Origin: a virus
IMG/VR virus record: IMGVR_UViG_3300023239_000322
Coordinates: 1-64,000 of that record
Direction: 5' to 3' (one strand)
DNA: 64,000 nucleotides
Each line of letters starts with the position of its first letter. Positions within the stretch are counted from its first letter, which is position 1. The notes below the pieces were generated by a model, which ran no database searches, had not been told where the DNA came from, and saw only the letters and a program-made list of their open reading frames with translations. The position numbers and the translations under genes are program-made. Below are positions 33,113-40,826 of this stretch, one piece after another.

Positions 33113-34001
33113 AGCAATTGCTACTCACAGTCTTAAATCACTTGTTGGTGCCAAGATAGGCACATTCTCAGACGGTGAAACAAAAGTAGAATATCTAGAA
33201 AACCTGCGTGGAGAAGATGTATTTGTAATACAATCCACTTCAACTCCTGTTAACCAAAACTTTATGGAATTATGCGTCATGGTAGACGCCGTTAAACGAA
33301 GTAGTAGTAAACGTGTTACTGCCGTTTTACCCTACTTTGGTTACGCAAGACAGGACAGAAAGAGTGCATCAAGGACTCCTATTAGTGCAAAACTAGTAGC
33401 CAACTTGCTTAGTATTGCCGGGGCGGACCGTGTACTTACATTGGACTTACATGCAGGACAAATACAGGGCTTTTTTGATATTCCAGTAGATGACTTAAGC
33501 AGTAGACCAATCTTTGTTAAAGATATTCAGGACCAAGAATTAACAGACACTATAATTGTATCACCAGATGCAGGCGGTGTTGTACGAGCTCGTAAGTTTG
33601 CTGATGCTGTGAATGGTGGCTTAATTGCTATTGTGGATAAACGCAGACCAGAAGCAGGTAACTCAGAAGTAATGAACTTAATTGGCACTGTTAAAGGCAA
33701 GCATGCAATACTTGTTGATGACATTGTTGATTCAGGTGGTACACTATGTAATGCCGCACAGGCTATTATGGACGCTGGCGCAAAATCAGTAAGGGCGTAC
33801 ATTACACATGGGGTACTAAGTGGCAAGGCTTGTGAAAAAATACAAGACTCTGTCCTGACAGAATTAGTTATAACAGACAGCATACAATTCCATTGTCCAA
33901 AATCAGTAGATAAAATCAGAGTAGTAAGTGTTGATGCACTATTTGGTGAGGCAATAAGGCGTGTGCATAACGAAGAATCTGTAAGCAGTCTGTTTGGCTA
34001 A
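33072..34001 (+). CDS. prs: Ribose-phosphate pyrophosphokinase (PRPP synthetase)
   Basis: 309 aa, close to the bacterial length (~315). [43 protein letters not shown] (ATP-binding flexible loop region) and [19 protein letters not shown] are conserved class I Prs blocks, and [10 protein letters not shown] is the PRPP-binding loop. The enzyme makes PRPP for nucleotide and NAD synthesis; phages carry it to raise DNA precursor supply. No mutation of catalytic residues is visible. Start at 33072 (inside UGDH) has a GAG-rich region only; internal starts are less likely as they would cut the first strand. Confidence 0.93.
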   Translation: MKLISGNSNPGLSEAIATHSLKSLVGAKIGTFSDGETKVEYLENLRGEDVFVIQSTSTPVNQNFMELCVMVDAVKRSSSKRVTAVLPYFGYARQDRKSASRTPISAKLVANLLSIAGADRVLTLDLHAGQIQGFFDIPVDDLSSRPIFVKDIQDQELTDTIIVSPDAGGVVRARKFADAVNGGLIAIVDKRRPEAGNSEVMNLIGTVKGKHAILVDDIVDSGGTLCNAAQAIMDAGAKSVRAYITHGVLSGKACEKIQDSVLTELVITDSIQFHCPKSVDKIRVVSVDALFGEAIRRVHNEESVSSLFG

Positions 34002-34015
34002 CAAATAGTATACAC

Positions 34016-34032
34016 AACATCAGAGTGATGTT
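34016..34032 (+). other. Short hairpin after prs
   Basis: AACATCA (34016-34022) and TGATGTT (34026-34032) form a 7-bp stem with a 3-nt loop, without a T-tract. It may stabilise the prs 3' end or act as a weak terminator. Confidence 0.35.
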
Positions 34033-34063
34033 AATATAGTAGTATCTTAATAAGGAAAACACA

Positions 34064-34252
34064 ATGAGTACAATTATTCAATTAGAAGAAGCAGTAGCGG
34101 CATGGAAAGACGAAGACGACAAATTTGAAGGTGGAAATAATGCCGCTGGAACAAGAGCTCGTAAGGCTTTACAAGACGTCGCAAAATTAGTAAAGAACAG
34201 ACGTAATGAAATCACTGCTACCAAAAACGCAAGAAAAGAAGCAAAACAGTAA
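34064..34252 (+). CDS. Histone-H1-like (Hc1-type) small DNA-binding protein
   Basis: 62 aa. GNNAAGTRARKALQDVAKLVKNRR matches the conserved segment of bacterial Hc1-type proteins (GNKAAGTRARKALQ). The C terminus is Lys/Arg-rich. Short Hc1-like proteins of this length occur in many marine phages and could bind phage or host DNA. The start has an AAGG site. A late-type promoter box is not obvious upstream. Confidence 0.75.
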   Translation: MSTIIQLEEAVAAWKDEDDKFEGGNNAAGTRARKALQDVAKLVKNRRNEITATKNARKEAKQ

Positions 34253-34282
34253 TATACAGTTGTTTTAAATGACGCCCATGTT

Positions 34283-34290
34283 CTTAAATA
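34283..34290 (+). promoter_or_regulatory. Late-type box CTTAAATA, leaderless geometry
   Basis: Six of eight bases match TATAAATA; the ATG at 34295 follows after 4 nt and has no Shine-Dalgarno sequence. Confidence 0.4.
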
Positions 34291-34294
34291 CTAT

Positions 34295-34513
34295 ATGTTG
34301 GTTCAAAAGAACAGAGGGCTTCGACCCAATTATCACATTTATCCTTGGCAAGTACATACGCCTTGGATTAGGTTAGCTGGCTGGAAAGATGCAGAGTACT
34401 GGTGCATACACACATTTGATTGTACGTGGTGCAGGTATGGTGCTTTTTTCTATTTTGATCAACACGACTACGCAACAACATTCTGCTTAAGATGGTTAGA
34501 CGAATTAACTTAA
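34295..34513 (+). CDS. Small aromatic/Cys protein, unknown
   Basis: 72 aa, with many Trp/Tyr/His and three Cys (CIHTFDCTWCRYG). The ending FDQHDYATTFCLRWLDEL resembles the ends of two neighbouring small proteins, FEDEQEALMFALKFS (34492) and TNEQLLSYMALRWYG (36763), suggesting a family of small single-domain proteins in this area. Its 3' end overlaps the next small gene. Function unknown. Confidence 0.5.
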   Translation: MLVQKNRGLRPNYHIYPWQVHTPWIRLAGWKDAEYWCIHTFDCTWCRYGAFFYFDQHDYATTFCLRWLDELT

Positions 34514-34695
34514 CTGAACTTCAACTCAACTATTCAGTTGAAATGCGCAACGCAAGTTTGGTACACGATGCACGGGAATATTGCTGGTCCTGTCAAGGTA
34601 CTACACTAATAATGCAAAAGAATGATTACTCAAACAATAATGTATTGTTTGAAGACGAACAGGAAGCATTGATGTTTGCACTAAAATTCTCATAA
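34492..34695 (+). CDS. Small protein, unknown
   Basis: 67 aa. The coding start overlaps the upstream gene by 22 nt and its stop shares one base with the next start (TAATGG), so it sits in a coupled run. A single YCWSCQG pair of Cys and the acidic FEDEQEALMFALKF end are its only features. Resembles the other small ORFs at 34295 and 36763 in its C-terminal helix. Function unknown. Confidence 0.5.
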   Translation: MVRRINLTELQLNYSVEMRNASLVHDAREYCWSCQGTTLIMQKNDYSNNNVLFEDEQEALMFALKFS

Positions 34696-35354
34696 TGGAC
34701 ATAACAAATACTAAGTTTTTACAGTACTTTGATCTGCCAGATTTGCCAGAAGACATGTATGATGAGCTGGTATTAATTGGTGACAATATGTGTCACTACC
34801 TACTTGAGGCAAGATTCCAAGATAAACAAATTGTCGACAAGGAACTATGGCACGAGAAGCAACCTGTGCATAATCAAACTAGTGCCAAATACGATTGGTC
34901 GCTCAATGATCCAGACATATGTAAGCCAGGCACTAGGTTATGGGATATTAGACATCACGTAGAAGAATTAGTAAAACCTTTCGGCGTTAAAGCACAATGG
35001 ATATCACCTGTTGTACAAGTTAATATGAAGCAGTCAACTGAAAAGTTTGCTACCACAGCGGCACATGTAGATATAGAACGCCAAGCGAGCATTAATTATC
35101 TCATTACAAAAGGTGGTAGTGACATAGTTACTCGTTGGTATAACGTTGTACAGGATAAGCCAGTGGATTATCCACACTGTTACCCAGCAGATGAACTGAT
35201 AGGACCAGTGCATGAGGAAAGAATAGACCTGAGACGTTGGCATTACTTTAACGCTGGGATGCCACATAGCATACACAACATAGAGGACTACAGAGTTATG
35301 TTAGGTATACAAACAAACTGTAGTCACAATGAACTTTTAGAGAGGTTAACATAA
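34695..35354 (+). CDS. 2OG-Fe(II) oxygenase-like protein A
   Basis: 219 aa. The iron site is His-x-Asp in TAAHVDIERQASINYL, a distal His in AGMPHSIHN and the 2OG Arg in YRVMLGIQ. An inserted segment (GGSDIVTRWYNVVQDKPVDY) is shared with the following gene. No substrate is evident. The pair at 34695/35354 is a tandem duplication that has diverged beyond easy recognition at DNA level. Confidence 0.72.
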   Translation: MDITNTKFLQYFDLPDLPEDMYDELVLIGDNMCHYLLEARFQDKQIVDKELWHEKQPVHNQTSAKYDWSLNDPDICKPGTRLWDIRHHVEELVKPFGVKAQWISPVVQVNMKQSTEKFATTAAHVDIERQASINYLITKGGSDIVTRWYNVVQDKPVDYPHCYPADELIGPVHEERIDLRRWHYFNAGMPHSIHNIEDYRVMLGIQTNCSHNELLERLT

Positions 35355-35950
35355 TGTCTGGCATACCTGGGTGTATTGAATACTTAGACTTGCCTCCTAT
35401 CCCCAAGGATGTTCAAGATAAATTGATACGTGATGCCCATTATTTTATTAATATACCTGTTACCGAAGGAGATCAGACATATTACTTCGAACAGATTCCG
35501 GCGAGGTATGGCACAGATACCGTATACTTTAAGTACTATATGTATCCTCCTGTAGAGTTCGTACAGGATGTAATACAACCTTTGTTTAAAAATCCACTTG
35601 TCTATGTGTTATCCATTATTAAAAGCCACACAGGCAACCCCAGTATGTTCTGGCCTCACACAGACCATGACAGATGGAGTGGGATACAAATTAATTTAGA
35701 TAATGGTGGTGATAATGTGTTAACTAGGTTTTATAAGAAGTTCAATAAAAAACCTAACATGTATGATAACTTATATGATTTCGATCAGTTAGGTGATATG
35801 CACGAAACACGAACAGAAGAAAATAAGTGGGTAGTTTTTAATCCTACTGTAGTACATAGTGTTCATAACGTTACTGATATCAGGATTACATTGGCTATTG
35901 ACACAGGAGAACTACTACACTACGATGAAATGCATTCACACTTTAAGTAG
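35354..35950 (+). CDS. 2OG-Fe(II) oxygenase-like protein B
   Basis: 198 aa. FWPHTDHDRWSGIQIN supplies His-x-Asp, WVVFNPTVVHSVHNV the distal His, and IRITLAID the Arg. The GGDNVLTRFYKKFNKKP insertion parallels the insertion in protein A, so these two arose by duplication. It overlaps the A gene by 1 nt and the convergent fusion gene by 8 nt. Confidence 0.72.
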   Translation: MSGIPGCIEYLDLPPIPKDVQDKLIRDAHYFINIPVTEGDQTYYFEQIPARYGTDTVYFKYYMYPPVEFVQDVIQPLFKNPLVYVLSIIKSHTGNPSMFWPHTDHDRWSGIQINLDNGGDNVLTRFYKKFNKKPNMYDNLYDFDQLGDMHETRTEENKWVVFNPTVVHSVHNVTDIRITLAIDTGELLHYDEMHSHFK

Positions 35951-36710
35951 ATTCTCGTTGGATGTCATCCTCAATACAACTATCACCGTATTGAATTTCA
36001 ATTACACGACACTCCATGGCAGACTTATTACAAAGTTGATGCCAGTCTCCTACAGGGACTCTGTATTCATCATGCCGTTTAAGTAGTTGTGGGGGATGAA
36101 GGTTGCCAACCGGTGTTTTACTGTTAACAACACACTCACCAAATTGTACAATCCAGTACTCGTTACGCTGTTTATGCCGTTGCATGCTCAAACTTTTTCC
36201 TGGCATCACAACCAGTTCTTTAACTTTCATTTGTATTGCATTGTGCAACACTCTGTAATACCCCCAGGGCCTTAGTACTTTTTCCGTTTCCATTTTCTTT
36301 AGTATCCATGAACTACTGTTCTTTTTATTGTCACCACCTACGCCAAATTCAAATTTAAGTTTATGATCTATTATTCCCTGCTCGGGAATATTATTAGCGG
36401 TACGATCACCGCCATTGGCAAAGATAATATTGTCATCTGGAAATAGTTCACGAGTACGTACTATTGCATCACTGGCTGAGCCATCGTCATCGTTAAAATT
36501 TAAAACTGCATCAACATCTTTAAGTTCTGATATTATACTGGAACGTTCATCTTGACTCTGGTAACTTGCACCTTTCTTACGTTCAAGCCAGGCATCACTG
36601 TTAACACCAACAACTAGTATATCACCTAATGCTTTGGCTTCTTTAATGTACGCTAGATGTCCTGCATGCAATGGGTCGAATCCACCTGATATCACAACTA
36701 TTTTTCTCAT
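35943..36710 (-). CDS. Fusion: cytidylyltransferase-like + phosphomannose-isomerase-type cupin (second copy)
   Basis: 255 aa, with the same order as the protein at 20394: SGGFDPLHAGHLAYI (HxGH), VVGVNSDAWLERKK, then RPWGYYRVLHNAIQMKVKEL and MQRHKQRNEYWIVQFGECVV in the cupin and EIQYGDSCIEDDIQRE at the end. The first ~140 residues are clearly paralogous to the other copy; the cupins differ more. A late-type box (AATAAATA, minus strand) ends 5 nt before its ATG. The two copies may activate different sugars. Confidence 0.85.
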   Translation of the reverse strand: MRKIVVISGGFDPLHAGHLAYIKEAKALGDILVVGVNSDAWLERKKGASYQSQDERSSIISELKDVDAVLNFNDDDGSASDAIVRTRELFPDDNIIFANGGDRTANNIPEQGIIDHKLKFEFGVGGDNKKNSSSWILKKMETEKVLRPWGYYRVLHNAIQMKVKELVVMPGKSLSMQRHKQRNEYWIVQFGECVVNSKTPVGNLHPPQLLKRHDEYRVPVGDWHQLCNKSAMECRVIEIQYGDSCIEDDIQREST

Positions 36711-36715
36711 AGTGG

Positions 36716-36723
36716 TATTTATT
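36716..36723 (-). promoter_or_regulatory. Late-type promoter box AATAAATA on minus strand, leaderless geometry
   Basis: Seven of eight bases match; five nucleotides (CCACT on the minus strand) separate it from the ATG at 36710. Confidence 0.5.
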
Positions 36724-36762
36724 TGGCTGTGTTTTAGATTAAATATTATTGGGGGACAAGTT

Positions 36763-36969
36763 ATGCAATTTCATATGGAGCACTTTTGGCAGATTCAGGA
36801 CTGGGTATCTGAATTACCAGACGAAGAGTCTCAGCAGTTTACCATATACATACTGACCAGAGACTCTTGTTTTACAGTGGAGTGTACGAACGAACAACTC
36901 TTAAGTTATATGGCTCTTCGATGGTATGGAGTAGTTGACAATCCGACGGATTCACTATATAATATATAG
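36763..36969 (+). CDS. Small protein, unknown
   Basis: 68 aa from the ATG at 36763, which has a GGGGGA site; the longer frame starting at 36634 overlaps the minus-strand gene and has no signal. The protein is rich in Trp/aromatic residues and acidic near the N terminus. The -35 and -10 boxes of the next gene lie in its last codons. Function unknown. Confidence 0.55.
   Translation: MQFHMEHFWQIQDWVSELPDEESQQFTIYILTRDSCFTVECTNEQLLSYMALRWYGVVDNPTDSLYNI
36935..36963 (+). promoter_or_regulatory. Consensus sigma70 promoter for the IF-1 gene cluster
   Basis: TTGACA (36935-36940), 17-nt spacer, TATAAT (36958-36963). Transcription should start near 36970; the next ATG (36997) has a GGGTGAG site. A second TATAAT follows at 36975-36980. 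Confidence 0.85.
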
Positions 36970-36996
36970 TATTGTATAATAATTTAGGGTGAGTAA

Positions 36997-37308
36997 ATGT
37001 CATTATTTGATTTGTTTATAATTGTTACAGCAGGTTACTTTTTTATAGGTATATACCAGAAAGCTAAGTTACAGCAAAGAGCAATAGAAATAAAAAAAAC
37101 ATTATTATCCCAGCCTTATTATTATTATGAACTGGTCAAGATTTCAGATGGTGATAAACAATACCTACTATATGCGGTAAGAGACGACAGTTATCAGGGA
37201 CAGTCCAATACACTGAACGGCATTAAAAAACTAGCAAAAAACTTACACCCAGAATACAATAATATATTCATTAAGAATCCAGTAACAAACAAAATTTCGG
37301 TAGTTTAA
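36997..37308 (+). CDS. Small membrane-anchored protein, unknown
   Basis: 103 aa. An N-terminal transmembrane helix (SLFDLFIIVTAGYFFIGIY) is followed by a Lys-rich, mostly soluble part that would lie in the cytoplasm if the N terminus is outside. YYYYELVKISDGDKQYLLYAV forms a likely beta-hairpin. It is the first gene of the run ending with the fifth radical SAM gene. Function unknown. Confidence 0.6.
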   Translation: MSLFDLFIIVTAGYFFIGIYQKAKLQQRAIEIKKTLLSQPYYYYELVKISDGDKQYLLYAVRDDSYQGQSNTLNGIKKLAKNLHPEYNNIFIKNPVTNKISVV

Positions 37309-37309
37309 T

Positions 37310-37732
37310 ATGACAATGCATTTAGTAGGTCCTTATCTGACCACCACTTCATATAAGAAACGTAAAACTAAGATAACAAAAACAGCACTGACAAACTTTC
37401 AGACTGAACATCTGGCATATAATAAACAACTTAAGCGCCAGGGCAGACACAGCGAGCAACTTACACTAGAACAATACATTGATTACAAGTGTGGCACACT
37501 TAAAGTAAATACGGACAAGCCTGTGTTTACTGCTTACGGGCCACCTAAGATATATCGACGACAGACCCCACATATACCAAGTCACAGTGGAGGTGTAGGA
37601 ATAGCAGTAAAAGCACCAGATAAGGTTTACACAGGCAACAAAATTATTGGTATAGGTACGATGCATAAATCAAATGCTGTACCTATTTTTAGCAACGAAC
37701 AAGCAGTCGAAATTAGCAAAATGAGGAGATAG
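37310..37732 (+). CDS. Conserved marine-phage protein of unknown function
   Basis: 140 aa, basic. The C-terminal half has the segment [21 protein letters not shown], which I recognise as highly conserved among marine T4-like phages, preceded by a [10 protein letters not shown] stretch. No catalytic motif is clear. It lies directly in front of the infA-like gene, whose ribosome-binding site (GAGGAG) falls in its last codons. Confidence 0.65.
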   Translation: MTMHLVGPYLTTTSYKKRKTKITKTALTNFQTEHLAYNKQLKRQGRHSEQLTLEQYIDYKCGTLKVNTDKPVFTAYGPPKIYRRQTPHIPSHSGGVGIAVKAPDKVYTGNKIIGIGTMHKSNAVPIFSNEQAVEISKMRR

Positions 37733-37733
37733 T

Positions 37734-37955
37734 TTGGCAAAAAAAGATGATGTAATTAAAATGGATTGTGAAGTATTAGATGTACTACCTAATACTTTGT
37801 TTAGAGTTAAGAATCCAGACAATGGCCATGAGCTTATTGCTTATCTAGGTGGCAAGATGCGTAAAAGAAGAATTAGAATTACACTAGGCGATACTGTAGA
37901 AGTAGAAATGAGTCTATATGACCTTAACAAAGGCAGGATAACATATAGAAGATAA
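37734..37955 (+). CDS. infA: Translation initiation factor IF-1
   Basis: 73 aa, the normal length of bacterial IF-1 (72). The S1-like OB-fold is complete: [34 protein letters not shown] and [20 protein letters not shown] correspond to the bacterial VLETLPNTMFRVEL, ISGKMRKNYIRI and [20 protein letters not shown] blocks. IF-1 binds the A site of the 30S subunit with IF-2 and IF-3. The start is TTG with GAGGAG 7 nt upstream, and the gene overlaps the radical SAM gene by 1 nt. It is transcribed from a consensus sigma70 promoter, so it should be made early. Confidence 0.92.
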   Translation: MAKKDDVIKMDCEVLDVLPNTLFRVKNPDNGHELIAYLGGKMRKRRIRITLGDTVEVEMSLYDLNKGRITYRR

Positions 37956-38983
37956 TGTACAACATCAAGGACATCAAGGAAGTCCATTTAGAGATTTCAA
38001 GTCTATGCAACGCTCGTTGTCCAGAGTGTCCTAGAAACTATCGTGGATACCCTTTTAACGATGGTTACCCAGAAACAAGTTTAACATTAGCACAAGCACA
38101 ACAGATATTTGAACCACTGTTTCTTAATCAGTTACAGACTATACTGATTAACGGCAACTATGGCGACATAGTTATGAACGAAGAAGCAACTGATATTATC
38201 AGATTCTTTAGACAACACAACAAGCATTGTGACATATATATCAGCACCAACGGTAGTGCAAGACGAGAAGAATTCTGGCAAGAACTGGCAGAGCTTAACT
38301 GTAAGATAGAATTTGACCTAGACGGTATGGCAGACACACATACCTTATATAGGCAGAACACAAACTGGAACACAGTAATAAAAAATGCCAAGACATTTAT
38401 AAATGCAGGTGGCCACGCTGTGTGGAAGTTTATTAAGTTTAAACATAACCAACACCAAGTACATGAGTGTGAAGAACTCAGCAAGCAGTTAGGGTTTAGT
38501 GTTTTTAAAGTGGTGGAAGAAGGCAGAGATCAAGGACCTGTATACGACAAACAAGGCAACCTAGTACATGTACTGGGAGACTGGACTAACCACTGGGACG
38601 GAGTAGCACACGATACTGTAGAGCCCTACATCACAAAACGTAAAGGTGAGATGTTGTTATTTGATGACATTGCTCAGTACTTTACTCCTGCCAAACAGAT
38701 AAACTGTGAAGTGAAGAAAACTAAAAGTGTTTATATCACAGCAAACGGTGAAGTCTACCCTTGTTGTTATTTGGGGTTTTATCCTAAAACTAATGTTGGT
38801 TTTGGTGAACAACTTGAAGTTTTAAACAAACAACTACAACCACTTATCTCAGACAACAATGCATTAGAACATCCATTGTCGGAATGCATAGCATGGTTTA
38901 ACGAAATAGAAAAATCCTGGCAGTGTGATTCCTACAAAGAAGGCAGATTAATGAAGTGTGATCAACAATGTGGCGCTAAATAG
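37955..38983 (+). CDS. Radical SAM/SPASM protein (fifth)
   Basis: 342 aa. Cys18-x3-Cys22-x2-Cys25 (LCNARCPECPR) is the radical SAM motif; the usual GGE position reads INGNYGD. The C-terminal region has YITANGEVYPCCYLGFYP and MKCDQQCG, SPASM-like cysteines for auxiliary clusters. It is closest in style to the protein at 22498. Its stop codon (TAG, 38981-38983) overlaps a late-type box. Substrate unknown. Confidence 0.85.
   Translation: MYNIKDIKEVHLEISSLCNARCPECPRNYRGYPFNDGYPETSLTLAQAQQIFEPLFLNQLQTILINGNYGDIVMNEEATDIIRFFRQHNKHCDIYISTNGSARREEFWQELAELNCKIEFDLDGMADTHTLYRQNTNWNTVIKNAKTFINAGGHAVWKFIKFKHNQHQVHECEELSKQLGFSVFKVVEEGRDQGPVYDKQGNLVHVLGDWTNHWDGVAHDTVEPYITKRKGEMLLFDDIAQYFTPAKQINCEVKKTKSVYITANGEVYPCCYLGFYPKTNVGFGEQLEVLNKQLQPLISDNNALEHPLSECIAWFNEIEKSWQCDSYKEGRLMKCDQQCGAK
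38975..38982 (+). promoter_or_regulatory. Late-type box GCTAAATA, leaderless geometry
   Basis: Six of eight bases match; the box contains the radical SAM stop codon start and lies 5 nt before an ATG (38988). Confidence 0.35.
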
Positions 38984-38987
38984 TGGT

Positions 38988-39041
38988 ATGAACACTTCTA
39001 GAGAACTCCAAAAGCACCTAGACATAACGGAGAATAGATAA
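38988..39041 (+). CDS. Possible 17-residue leader ORF
   Basis: An ATG 5 nt behind a late-type box opens a 17-codon frame (MNTSRELQKHLDITENR) whose stop overlaps the start of the next gene (TAATG); its last codons hold the CGGAG ribosome-binding site of that gene. It might be a coupled leader peptide. It is too short for support from composition. Confidence 0.25.
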   Translation: MNTSRELQKHLDITENR

Positions 39042-39757
39042 TGCGTGTGAAAATTGGAAATTATATAAATGATTTTGGCCCATACCAACTAGCAGAACTA
39101 CTTTGCTTTTGGACAAAAGACGTAGAAGACGAATGCGGAATGAAAGGTAAACCTGTCTGGGTTCGCAATTTTGGTGAATGGCTTGCTCACGGTAGTGTAG
39201 AACCTGCTGCAGAGGTTGGTGATATTACCAGTTGGGATCGAGGTCGACACAACACTTTGCTATCTAAGTTCTTAGCTTGGATTCACAGCAAAAAAGAGCA
39301 AACAGTCCAAGTACACATTGATCGGTGGGATACCTGGAGTATGGATCACACACTGGCGCATATTGTGCTACCTATGCTCAAGCAACTTAAAGAAACCAAA
39401 CACGGCGGCCCTTGTGTTGACCTAAAGGATGTGCCAAAAGAACTGCACGGTAAGAAACTAACCAAGAAGCAACGTGCAAGTGGTGAAGTTGACGACAAGT
39501 ATTTTGAACGGTGGGACTGGGTATTAAATGAAATGATCTTTGCGTTTGATAGCAAGATCAATGACGACTGGGGAGAACAGTTTCAATCTGGGGTAAGTGA
39601 CATACAGTGGAAGAAACTAGAAGGCGGCGCCAGTGAATTGATGAACGGACCCAATCATACTATGGTTTATGACCACGACGGAATGAAATTACACGAAGCT
39701 CGTATACAAAATGGATTCCGCCTGTTTGGAGTCTACCTCCAGAACTTGTGGGATTAG
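39041..39757 (+). CDS. Conserved marine-phage protein of unknown function
   Basis: 238 aa, Trp-rich (about a dozen). The opening RVKIGNYINDFGPYQLAELLCFW and the central HIDRWDTWSMDHTLAHIVLPML and YFERWDWVLNEMIFAF segments look strongly conserved; I recognise the type from marine T4-like phages but no activity is known. It is cytoplasmic (no signal peptide). The start has a CGGAG site within the short ORF upstream. Confidence 0.7.
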   Translation: MRVKIGNYINDFGPYQLAELLCFWTKDVEDECGMKGKPVWVRNFGEWLAHGSVEPAAEVGDITSWDRGRHNTLLSKFLAWIHSKKEQTVQVHIDRWDTWSMDHTLAHIVLPMLKQLKETKHGGPCVDLKDVPKELHGKKLTKKQRASGEVDDKYFERWDWVLNEMIFAFDSKINDDWGEQFQSGVSDIQWKKLEGGASELMNGPNHTMVYDHDGMKLHEARIQNGFRLFGVYLQNLWD

Positions 39758-39759
39758 AG

Positions 39760-40122
39760 ATGAAGAAAATACTAGTCACAGTTCTTGTTGTCATTTGCTT
39801 TGTAATTGGAGTTGGCCTTGCAGATGACAATTTGGAAAAGGAGGAATCCGACCAGTACATAGAAGCAGACAAACAGGTTAAGCCGGTGAACTGTTGGTCC
39901 TTGATGTATGTATTAGAAGGCATCAAAGCACAAGGCTTAAACGTCGTATGGCAAGCACAAAATAAAGATGACGAATTCCAGAATAATCAAGTTCTTTTTA
40001 CCAATGATTCAAATGTGTGGGTGCTATTAGAGTTAAATGACACCATAGCATGTGTACTTGGAGCAGGCGACAGCTTTATTCTATTAGACAACAGATATAA
40101 CCAAGGAGAGAACGAATTATGA
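39760..40122 (+). CDS. Secreted/periplasmic small protein, unknown
   Basis: 120 aa. The start is the ATG at 39760 (MKKILVTVLVVICFVIGVGL), an obvious signal peptide ending near ADD; the earlier GTG at 39748 is less likely. The mature part is acidic with a single Cys pair and a WVLLELND beta segment. It overlaps the next small gene by 4 nt. Possible periplasmic role; function unknown. Confidence 0.6.
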   Translation: MKKILVTVLVVICFVIGVGLADDNLEKEESDQYIEADKQVKPVNCWSLMYVLEGIKAQGLNVVWQAQNKDDEFQNNQVLFTNDSNVWVLLELNDTIACVLGAGDSFILLDNRYNQGENEL

Positions 40123-40286
40123 TTACTAAATGGGTAACAACACGATTAACAGAGCGCACAAGTTGGGACGGTATTGTTCTAGTAGGTGCTGGTGTGGTAT
40201 TTCTAATATTTAAACCTATTGCAAGTATAGTAGCATACGGTGCTATTGCATACGGCGCTTGGACTCTTTGGAAAAAAGAAGACTAA
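40119..40286 (+). CDS. Short membrane protein (55 aa), not picked up by length filters
   Basis: 55 codons: MITKWVTTRLTERTSWDG, then a hydrophobic hairpin (IVLVGAGVVFLIF, ASIVAYGAIAYGAWTLW) and a KKED tail. The ATG overlaps the upstream stop (ATGA). An N-terminal basic amphipathic segment plus two short transmembrane helices resembles small phage envelope or holin-like proteins. Similar short ORFs are common in marine T4-like phages next to structural-assembly genes. Confidence 0.65.
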   Translation: MITKWVTTRLTERTSWDGIVLVGAGVVFLIFKPIASIVAYGAIAYGAWTLWKKED

Positions 40287-40311
40287 CTTAGGCTTAGTTT
40301 TTGTACCCAAT

Positions 40312-40347
40312 ACAATAAGTACTGGTGTTAACCTAGGAACTTATTGT
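40312..40347 (+). promoter_or_regulatory. Inverted repeat enclosing the GTG start of the next gene
   Basis: ACAATAAGT (40312-40320) pairs perfectly with ACTTATTGT (40339-40347), nine bp with an 18-nt loop holding the AGGA ribosome-binding site. The GTG start (40346) lies in the right arm, so translation may be regulated by folding. Confidence 0.45.
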
Positions 40348-40825
40348 GAATAATATCTGGAAGTATGTATTAATGATTCCTGCAATTGCGGCAGTGATCA
40401 GTTCGGTGTATGTTGGATTAAGTTATATCCACACATTGCAGGCAACGGTGGGATTTAACGAAAAACATATTGCCGAACTGCAACAGGCACTGAACGTTAC
40501 CGAAAAAGATACAAACGTTCAGACCGAAAAACTAGACAGTCGAGTACAAAGTGCAATCGAAAAGTTACAGATTCGATTAGCAGGTGTTGAAACCCTGTAC
40601 AAAGATGGCAGTGAACGTATGCTGATTGAAATGACCAACATGGCGTCTGGGATTGCCGAAGTTAGAGTAAGGGGACAAGCCCTACAAGATAACCAACACA
40701 TGTTAGCATCGGAAGCAGAGTTTCGTTCACTAGAGCAGTCGTACTATCAACTTAAAGATGCTTACTACCAACAACAAAATGCTATCCAGCAATTAAGACA
40801 AAAAATAGACTTTGGTGGGTACTGA
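40346..40825 (+). CDS. Membrane-anchored coiled-coil protein (possible inner-membrane spanin-like)
   Basis: 159 aa. One N-terminal transmembrane helix (YVLMIPAIAAVISSVYVGLSY), then a long, charged coiled-coil (FNEKHIAELQQALN and EKLDSRVQSAIEKL, to the end). The GTG start has an AGGA site. Inner-membrane anchor plus periplasmic coiled coil is the plan of an i-spanin; the following gene encodes a secreted protein and overlaps it. No lysis cassette is next to it, however, so a cell-envelope structural role is equally possible. Confidence 0.55.
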   Translation: MNNIWKYVLMIPAIAAVISSVYVGLSYIHTLQATVGFNEKHIAELQQALNVTEKDTNVQTEKLDSRVQSAIEKLQIRLAGVETLYKDGSERMLIEMTNMASGIAEVRVRGQALQDNQHMLASEAEFRSLEQSYYQLKDAYYQQQNAIQQLRQKIDFGGY

Positions 40826-40826
40826 T

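Noticed and set aside
36640-36700. GGTCGAATCC-like sequence resembling a tRNA T arm
   Set aside because: It lies in the coding sequence of the nucleotidyltransferase (minus strand) and no acceptor stem or anticodon arm can be placed. No tRNA was found in the window.
36634-36762. Longer start for the small gene ending at 36969
   Set aside because: This part overlaps the opposite-strand fusion gene and has no ribosome-binding site, whereas the ATG at 36763 has GGGGGA.
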